Made by a program: the position numbers and the translations under genes. From contig DATMRW010000021.1 of the NCBI GenBank assembly GCA_035565775.1, positions 248,001 through 312,000 on the forward strand: DNA of 64,000 bases. Direction: 5' to 3'. Source of the stretch: PRO6 sp035565775 (GTDB lineage Bacteria; Pseudomonadota; Alphaproteobacteria; Rhizobiales; Xanthobacteraceae). The stretch's first letter is position 1. Each line of letters starts with the position of its first letter. Below are positions 59,271 to 64,000 of this stretch, piece after piece. Under the pieces are notes generated by a model that had not been told where the DNA came from, ran no database searches, and saw only the letters and a program-made list of their open reading frames with translations.

Positions 59271-60098
59271 TCACGCGCGCTGCCAGAATGACGGCAGCGC
59301 CGGCTCCAGCCGGCCGCCGATGCGCACCGGGGCGATCTTCAGCGCAAGGCCGGTGGCGTCGTCGGTTTCCACCGCCACCCCGCACATCGTCGCCGGGCCC
59401 AGCGCCGGCTCGAACCGCGCCGACGGAATGCCGGTGGTGAAGCGCCGCAGCGGCTCTTCCTTCTGCATGCCGATCACGGAATCATAGTCGCCGGTCATTC
59501 CCGCGTCGGTGAGATAGGCGGTGCCGCCCGGCAGGATCTGGTGATCGGCGGTCGGAACGTGGGTGTGGGTGCCGACGACAAGGCTGACGCGGCCGTCGCA
59601 AAAATGCCCAGCCCCGAGCTTCTCGCTGGTCGCCTCGCAGTGGAAATCGACGACAATCGCATCGGCTGCCTGCCGCAGCGGACAGGCCTCGATCTCGCGG
59701 TCGATCGCGCCGAACGGATCGTCCACCGGCTCCATGAACAACCGCCCGAGCGCGTTGATCACAAGGGCGCGCCCGCCATTCTTGGTGTCGACCAGCGCCG
59801 CGCCACGGCCCGGCGTGCCGGGCAGATAGTTGAGCGGCCGGACGAGGCGCGGGGCGCGCTCGATGAAAACGAGGGCCTCTTTCTGATTCCACGAGTGATT
59901 GCCGAGCGTCACCGCGTCCGCGCCGGCATCGATGAAGTCGTCGTAGATCGCCTCGGTGATGCCGAAGCCGCCAGCGGCGTTCTCGCCGTTGACGATGGCG
60001 AGATCGACCTTCCAGTCCGCAATCACCTTCGGCAGATATTCGCAAACGGCATCACGCCCGCTTCGTCCGACCACGTCGCCGATGAATAAGATCCGCAA
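59271..60098 (-). CDS. ymdB: YmdB family metallophosphoesterase
   Basis: 275 residues. Metal ligands are visible in MRILFIGDVVGRSGRDAV, VNGENAAGGFGIT, TLGNHSWNQKE, DFHCEATSEK and GTHTHVPTAD. The family hydrolyses 2',3'-cyclic nucleotides (RNA-degradation products) and affects RNA turnover and biofilm in Bacillus. It follows fau with a three-base gap on the same strand, a frequent alphaproteobacterial arrangement. Confidence 0.93.
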   Translation of the reverse strand: MRILFIGDVVGRSGRDAVCEYLPKVIADWKVDLAIVNGENAAGGFGITEAIYDDFIDAGADAVTLGNHSWNQKEALVFIERAPRLVRPLNYLPGTPGRGAALVDTKNGGRALVINALGRLFMEPVDDPFGAIDREIEACPLRQAADAIVVDFHCEATSEKLGAGHFCDGRVSLVVGTHTHVPTADHQILPGGTAYLTDAGMTGDYDSVIGMQKEEPLRRFTTGIPSARFEPALGPATMCGVAVETDDATGLALKIAPVRIGGRLEPALPSFWQRA

Positions 60099-60101
60099 TT
60101 T

Positions 60102-60791
60102 TCATTGCCCCTGCAAAATGATCGACGCGCGATCGGTCAAGATACGGTCCAGAATGACATCGTGTGGAGAAGCGGGAACAGTTTCAATCTCCTGCATGTC
60201 AAATGCAACTCCAACCGCCATCACGCCGCTGTCGCGCCGCAGGCGGGCGAGCGTGCGATCGTAAAAGCCGCCACCATAGCCGATGCGATGCCCGGTGCGA
60301 TCGAACGCCACCAGCGGCACCAGCACGATGTCCGGCGCGACCGGCGCGGCATCGTCTGCCGGGTGCAAGGTGCCGAAAGGACCAGCCTCAAGCGCGGCAT
60401 CCGGCGCCCATGCGCGAAACGCCAGCGGCCGATGTTTGCCCACGATGGCCGGCAGCGCCAGCCGAGCGCCGCGCGCGCGCAGCGCCTCCATCAGCGGGCG
60501 CGGGTCGATCTCGCTGCGGATCGGCATGTAGCCGGCAACAATCATGCCGTCATCGAGCGGGATGTGCCCGGCCTGCACCGCAAGTCGCTGCGCGGCCAAC
60601 CTGCGCGCATCTTCCGTCAGCGCATCGCGCCTTGCCAAGATCGCCGTGCGAAGTTCGCGTTTCAGCAGATCGTGGGGCTGATGGGTCAAAGGCGGCAAAC
60701 ATTTTGGCGCTGCGAGCACTGGCCGGCCGCCACCGAATGGATGATGGAGCCGCCTCGATCGCAGTCGAGTGACTGGTATATGGCTGACCAT
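60102..60791 (-). CDS. fau: 5-formyltetrahydrofolate cyclo-ligase
   Basis: Converts 5-formyl-THF to 5,10-methenyl-THF with ATP. KRELRTAILARRDAL near residue 44, PIRSEIDPRPLMEAL, VPLVAFDRTGHRIGYGGGFYDRTLARL near 165 are diagnostic. The start is uncertain: the ATG at 60791 adds about 40 atypical residues, and no nearer ATG exists; TTG at 60689 or 60698 or GTG at 60719 would give the normal length. Lies downstream of zapA and a candidate 6S RNA, the known conserved order. Confidence 0.88.
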   Translation of the reverse strand: MVSHIPVTRLRSRRLHHPFGGGRPVLAAPKCLPPLTHQPHDLLKRELRTAILARRDALTEDARRLAAQRLAVQAGHIPLDDGMIVAGYMPIRSEIDPRPLMEALRARGARLALPAIVGKHRPLAFRAWAPDAALEAGPFGTLHPADDAAPVAPDIVLVPLVAFDRTGHRIGYGGGFYDRTLARLRRDSGVMAVGVAFDMQEIETVPASPHDVILDRILTDRASIILQGQ

Positions 60792-60834
60792 GGAAGGTCA
60801 GGCGAGCGTAATCCCGAAGGGGCGAAAATCAAAA

Positions 60835-60960
60835 GCGCGAAGCCACAGTCACCGTTGAAGCACTCGATCCCGGAGTCCCTACGCAAGTAGGTGGGCGCCG
60901 TGTGTTCAGGCCCACGGGCCTGACCAGGGACAGCTCCCTTAAGGATCGATAAGGCCCCGG
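60835..60960 (-). ncRNA. ssrS: Candidate 6S RNA (ssrS) between zapA and fau
   Basis: On the minus strand this stretch can form one long interrupted hairpin: cgatcc with ggatcg, GTCCCT with AGGGAC, a large one-sided bulge, and an apical stem TCAGGCCC/GGGCCTGA. A -10-like catatat at 60963-60969 sits just upstream. 6S RNA is known to lie beside the 5-formyl-THF cyclo-ligase gene in proteobacteria, with zapA on the other side. Ends are approximate; the call rests on position plus rough folding by eye. Confidence 0.55.
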
Positions 60961-61061
60961 GGATATATGGCTCCTGACCTGTGCCGCAGCCTCGCCCGAC
61001 CTATGTAGCGGCGAACCGGCCGCCGCGCCAGCCCTCGCGCTGTCGCAGGCGCATCAAATCC

Positions 61062-61445
61062 TCAGCCGATCGCGATGCCGCCGCCGATGGTGCGGTTGAG
61101 AATCTGCGTGGTCTTTTCGATCCGCTCGGCAGCGGAATTCAGCGCCGCCGTTACCGCGACCTGCGTCACGCGGGCGCGCTCGGCCGCAGCAAGGCGGACA
61201 TTGCGCAGGGAATCGATCTCATCCTGCAGGCTCTTGATCCGCTCGTTCGCGTCGAGCAGTTCGTCCGCGACCATCAGCGCCGACATCACTTCAAGCCGCT
61301 GATCGCCGATCTCGCCGAATTTGCCGCGCAGGCTCACCACGCGCTCATCGAGATCGGTCGCGAGCTTGAGGAGCCGCTCCTCCTGCCCTTCCTCGCAGGC
61401 CATTCGGTACTGGCGGCCGTTGATCGTCACGTTCAGGTGTTTCAT
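61062..61445 (-). CDS. zapA: Cell division protein ZapA
   Basis: 127 residues. HLNVTINGRQYRMACEEGQEER opens the globular domain, followed by LDERVVSLRGKFGEIGDQRLEVMSALMVADEL and a long coiled coil (SLQDEIDSLRNVRLAAAERAR). It promotes bundling of FtsZ filaments at midcell. Its start overlaps the stop of the DUF4164 gene as ATGA. Confidence 0.92.
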   Translation of the reverse strand: MKHLNVTINGRQYRMACEEGQEERLLKLATDLDERVVSLRGKFGEIGDQRLEVMSALMVADELLDANERIKSLQDEIDSLRNVRLAAAERARVTQVAVTAALNSAAERIEKTTQILNRTIGGGIAIG

Positions 61446-61774
61446 GAGGATTCCTCCCCTTTGATCACAGTCCGGATCGTGTCGATTGCACCGTCGAGCC
61501 TCTCGGAGATCTCGCGATTGGTGCGCTCCAGTTGCCGTGAGCGCATCAGCGCGCCGTCGAGCTCGTCGGCGAGCCGCGAACGGTCCGCCCCCAGCACGTG
61601 GATGCGTGTCGCCAGCTCATCCTCGTCGCGGTCGGCGTCACGCCGACGCTCAACCGCCGCCTCCAGCGCGTCAAGGGCCGCAGACAGCCGCCGGGTCGCC
61701 GCCTCGAGCGCCGAAGCCTCGGGAGACGGCATATCGGGGGCGGCGGGGCCGCTGCTGGGCGGGCGGGGTGTCAT
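61442..61774 (-). CDS. DUF4164 family coiled-coil protein
   Basis: 110 residues from MTPRPPSSGPAAPDM. The helical part LEAATRRLSAALDALEAAVERRRDADRDEDE then DRSRLADELDGAL fits DUF4164, the coiled-coil protein located before zapA in many Hyphomicrobiales. A role with ZapA in division is plausible from the coupled start but unproven. A longer frame to 61855 is less likely. Confidence 0.8.
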   Translation of the reverse strand: MTPRPPSSGPAAPDMPSPEASALEAATRRLSAALDALEAAVERRRDADRDEDELATRIHVLGADRSRLADELDGALMRSRQLERTNREISERLDGAIDTIRTVIKGEESS

Positions 61775-62097
61775 GCGCAAGGCTAACGATTGCTCCGGGG
61801 GTTTGTCCTGCACGCCATCATACGCGCAAAAGTGGCAAAATTCACGAGTCGGCAAAGAGTTACCGGGCGAATGTTAGGTGGCATGGCATCCCAGTGCAAT
61901 GATCCGGGCGAACTATGCACCGTTAAGCCACGCGTTGGACGCAGATCTGCGCCGCTTGGCCTTGGACTCCCGTATCGCAGGTGGTAATGACCTCTCGCCC
62001 CTTCAGGGTTTCAGGAAAACCAGCGGAACGTTGCTGCACAGCGGCCGTTCCTTTCCATCGCTAACCTCAGAATAAACGGATCGCTTCATGGCACAGC

Positions 62098-64000
62098 CCG
62101 TCGAACATTCCCGCATGGCCAACGCCATTCGCGCCCTCGCGATGGACGCTGTCGAAAAGGCCAAATCGGGCCATCCCGGCCTTCCGATGGGCGCCGCCGA
62201 CATTGCAACGGTCCTTTTCACCCAGTTCCTGAAATTCGATCCCAGCGATCCGAAATGGGCCGACCGCGACCGTTTCGTGCTGTCCGCCGGCCACGGCTCG
62301 ATGCTGCTCTACGCGCTTCTGTATCTGACCGGATACGAGGCGATGACCATCGATCAGATCAAGAATTTCCGCCAGCTCGGCTCGCTCGCGCCGGGCCACC
62401 CCGAGAATTATGAGACCCCAGGAGTCGAGACCACCACCGGCCCGCTCGGGCAGGGCCTCGCCACCGCCGTCGGCATGGCGATCGCCGAGCGCCACCTCGC
62501 GGCCGAGTTCGGCGGCGACATCGTTGACCATCAGACTTATGTGCTCGCCTCCGACGGCGACCTGATGGAAGGCGTCTCCCAGGAAGCCATCGCGCTTGCC
62601 GGCCACCTCAAGCTCAACCGCCTGATCGTGCTTTGGGACGACAATGGTATTTCCATTGATGGTCCGCTGTCGCTGTCCGACAATGTCGATCAGATTAAGC
62701 GGTTCCAGGCCGCCGGCTGGGCGTCCGAGCTGATTGACGGCCACGATCCCAAGGCCATCGCCGAGGCGATCTCGCGCGCCCAGAAGTCGGATCGCCCGAC
62801 CATGATCGCCTGCAAGACCACGATCGGTTTCGGCGCTCCGACCAAGGCCGGGACCGCAAAGGTCCACGGCTCGCCGCTCGGCGCCGAGGAAATCGCCGGG
62901 GCTCGCGCGAAGCTTGGCTGGGACGCACCGCCTTTCGTCATTCCGGACGACATTCTGGCCGCGTGGCGCCAGGCCGGTTCCCGCTCCAAGCCGGTCCATG
63001 AGGGCTGGTCCAAGCGCCTCGCCGCGGTTGATCCTGCCAAACGCGCCGAATTCGAGCGTCGCATGACCGGCCACCTTCCGACGGCCTCACTCAAGGACGC
63101 GGTCGCCAAGCGCAAGGCCGACCTCGCCGCAGCGCCGAAGGAAATCGCGACACGCATCGCCTCCGAGCAGGCCCTGGACGTTCTGGTTCCCGCGATTCCC
63201 GAGCTCATCGGCGGTTCCGCCGACCTGACCGGCTCCAACAACACCCGCGCCAAGGACATGCCGGTGCTCGACGCCGACCATTATGGCGGCCGGTTCATCC
63301 ACTACGGCATTCGCGAGCACGCGATGGCGGCAGCGATGAACGGCATGGCGCTGCACGGCGGCATCATCCCCTATTCCGGCACGTTCCTGGTGTTCTCGGA
63401 CTACATGCGCCCGGCGATCCGCCTCGCGGCCCTGATGCAGCAGCGCGTCATCCACGTCCTGACCCACGATTCCATCGGTCTTGGCGAAGACGGCCCGACC
63501 CACCAGCCGGTCGAGCACGTGGCCGCGCTGCGGGCGATCCCGAACCTCAACGTGTTCCGCCCGGCGGATACCGTGGAAACGCTGGAATGCTGGCAGCTCG
63601 CGCTGGAATCGGCCACCCGCCCGAGCGTTCTCGCCCTCACCCGCCAAAACCTGCCGCAGCTCCGGCTCGAAAACGACGCCGAGAACAAGTGCGCCGCCGG
63701 CGCCTATGAGCTGGTTGCCGCCAAGGGCGAGGCAAAGGTCTCGCTGTTCGCCTCCGGTTCCGAGGTTTCCCTCGCAGTCGAGGCGCAGAAGATGCTTGCC
63801 GAGCGCGGCATTCCGGCCCGCGTCGTCTCGGTGCCCTGCATGGACCTCCTGCTCGAAGCCCCGGCCGAGAAGCGCGACGCCATCATCGGCAACGCGCCGG
63901 TCAATGTCGCCATCGAGGCGGCCATCCGCCAGGGCTGGGACGCCGTCATCGGCCGCGACGGCCTGTTCGTCGGCATGCACGGCTTCGGCGCCAGCGCGCC
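62098..64000 (+). CDS. tkt: Transketolase (3'-truncated by window end)
   Basis: Thiamin-diphosphate enzyme of the pentose-phosphate / Calvin cycle that moves two-carbon units between sugars. About 634 of an expected 660 or so residues are present. AKSGHPGLPMGAADI near residue 29, GHGSMLLYALLYLTGYE near 64, GPLGQGLATAVGMA near 115, the ThDP/Mg block SDGDLMEGVSQEA with DDNGISIDG (about 155-195), and THDSIGLGEDGPTHQPVEH near 460 are seen. Start ATG at 62098 (MAQPVEHSRMANAIRAL). A glyceraldehyde-3-phosphate dehydrogenase gene often follows. Confidence 0.96.

Noticed and set aside
62067..63980. Two long minus-strand frames opposite transketolase
   Set aside because: They lie entirely antisense to a clear tkt gene and show no protein family features.

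Overview
The window looks like a high-GC alphaproteobacterial chromosome, most likely Hyphomicrobiales of the Bradyrhizobium / Rhodopseudomonas / Nitrobacter / Afipia group. I infer this from UPF0262, DUF2852, DUF2948 and DUF4164 proteins, a fused STAS-permease MlaE, tol genes with ybgC relocated beside ruvB, a zapA-fau block, and many FixK/FNR-type sites. No database search was possible, so the species is not fixed.

Layout. 1-10 kb: end of a large Ala/Pro-rich protein, an Mla lipid-transport operon (mlaE-mlaF-mlaD, minus strand), two MFS transporters, a nucleoside deaminase, an SDR oxidoreductase and a sugar O-acetyltransferase. 10.2-33.6 kb: an accessory block in which almost every transcription unit is preceded by a TTGA-N6-TCAA palindrome (eight exact copies, two with one mismatch). 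33.8-42 kb: tRNA-Phe, then yacG-maf, a small phosphatase, UPF0262-hisD, DUF2948, murA, tRNA-Thr and small genes. 42-49 kb: TetR/cyclase pair, sulfurtransferase, an outer-membrane beta-barrel protein and tolQRAB. 49-54.6 kb: DUF2852, two TetR regulators, a GST, ybgC and ruvCAB. 54.6-64 kb: mgtE, yebC, a soluble chemoreceptor with PilZ and a C-terminal sensor-like domain, ymdB, fau, a candidate 6S RNA, zapA, DUF4164 and a 3'-truncated transketolase.

The 10.2-33.6 kb block is the most interesting part. It reads as one oxygen-responsive regulon. It contains a Tat-exported nitroreductase-like protein; an acetyl-CoA synthetase + pyruvate dehydrogenase E1alpha/E1beta/E2 + acyl-carrier-protein operon; archease + RtcB RNA ligase; a CapA-like phosphoesterase; a long-chain acyl-CoA synthetase; an MFS carrier; UspA; a 946-residue ACP-acyl-AMP-ligase-acyltransferase fusion; a short B12-dependent ribonucleotide reductase with a Mth938-like protein; a PHA-synthase-like hydrolase; a GYD protein; and five or six small proteins of unknown role. 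My inference is that it equips the cell for low oxygen or dormancy: acetyl and acyl activation onto carrier proteins, lipid remodelling, O2-independent dNTP supply and RNA repair. No FNR/FixK regulator, integrase, transposase or CRISPR array is visible in the window.
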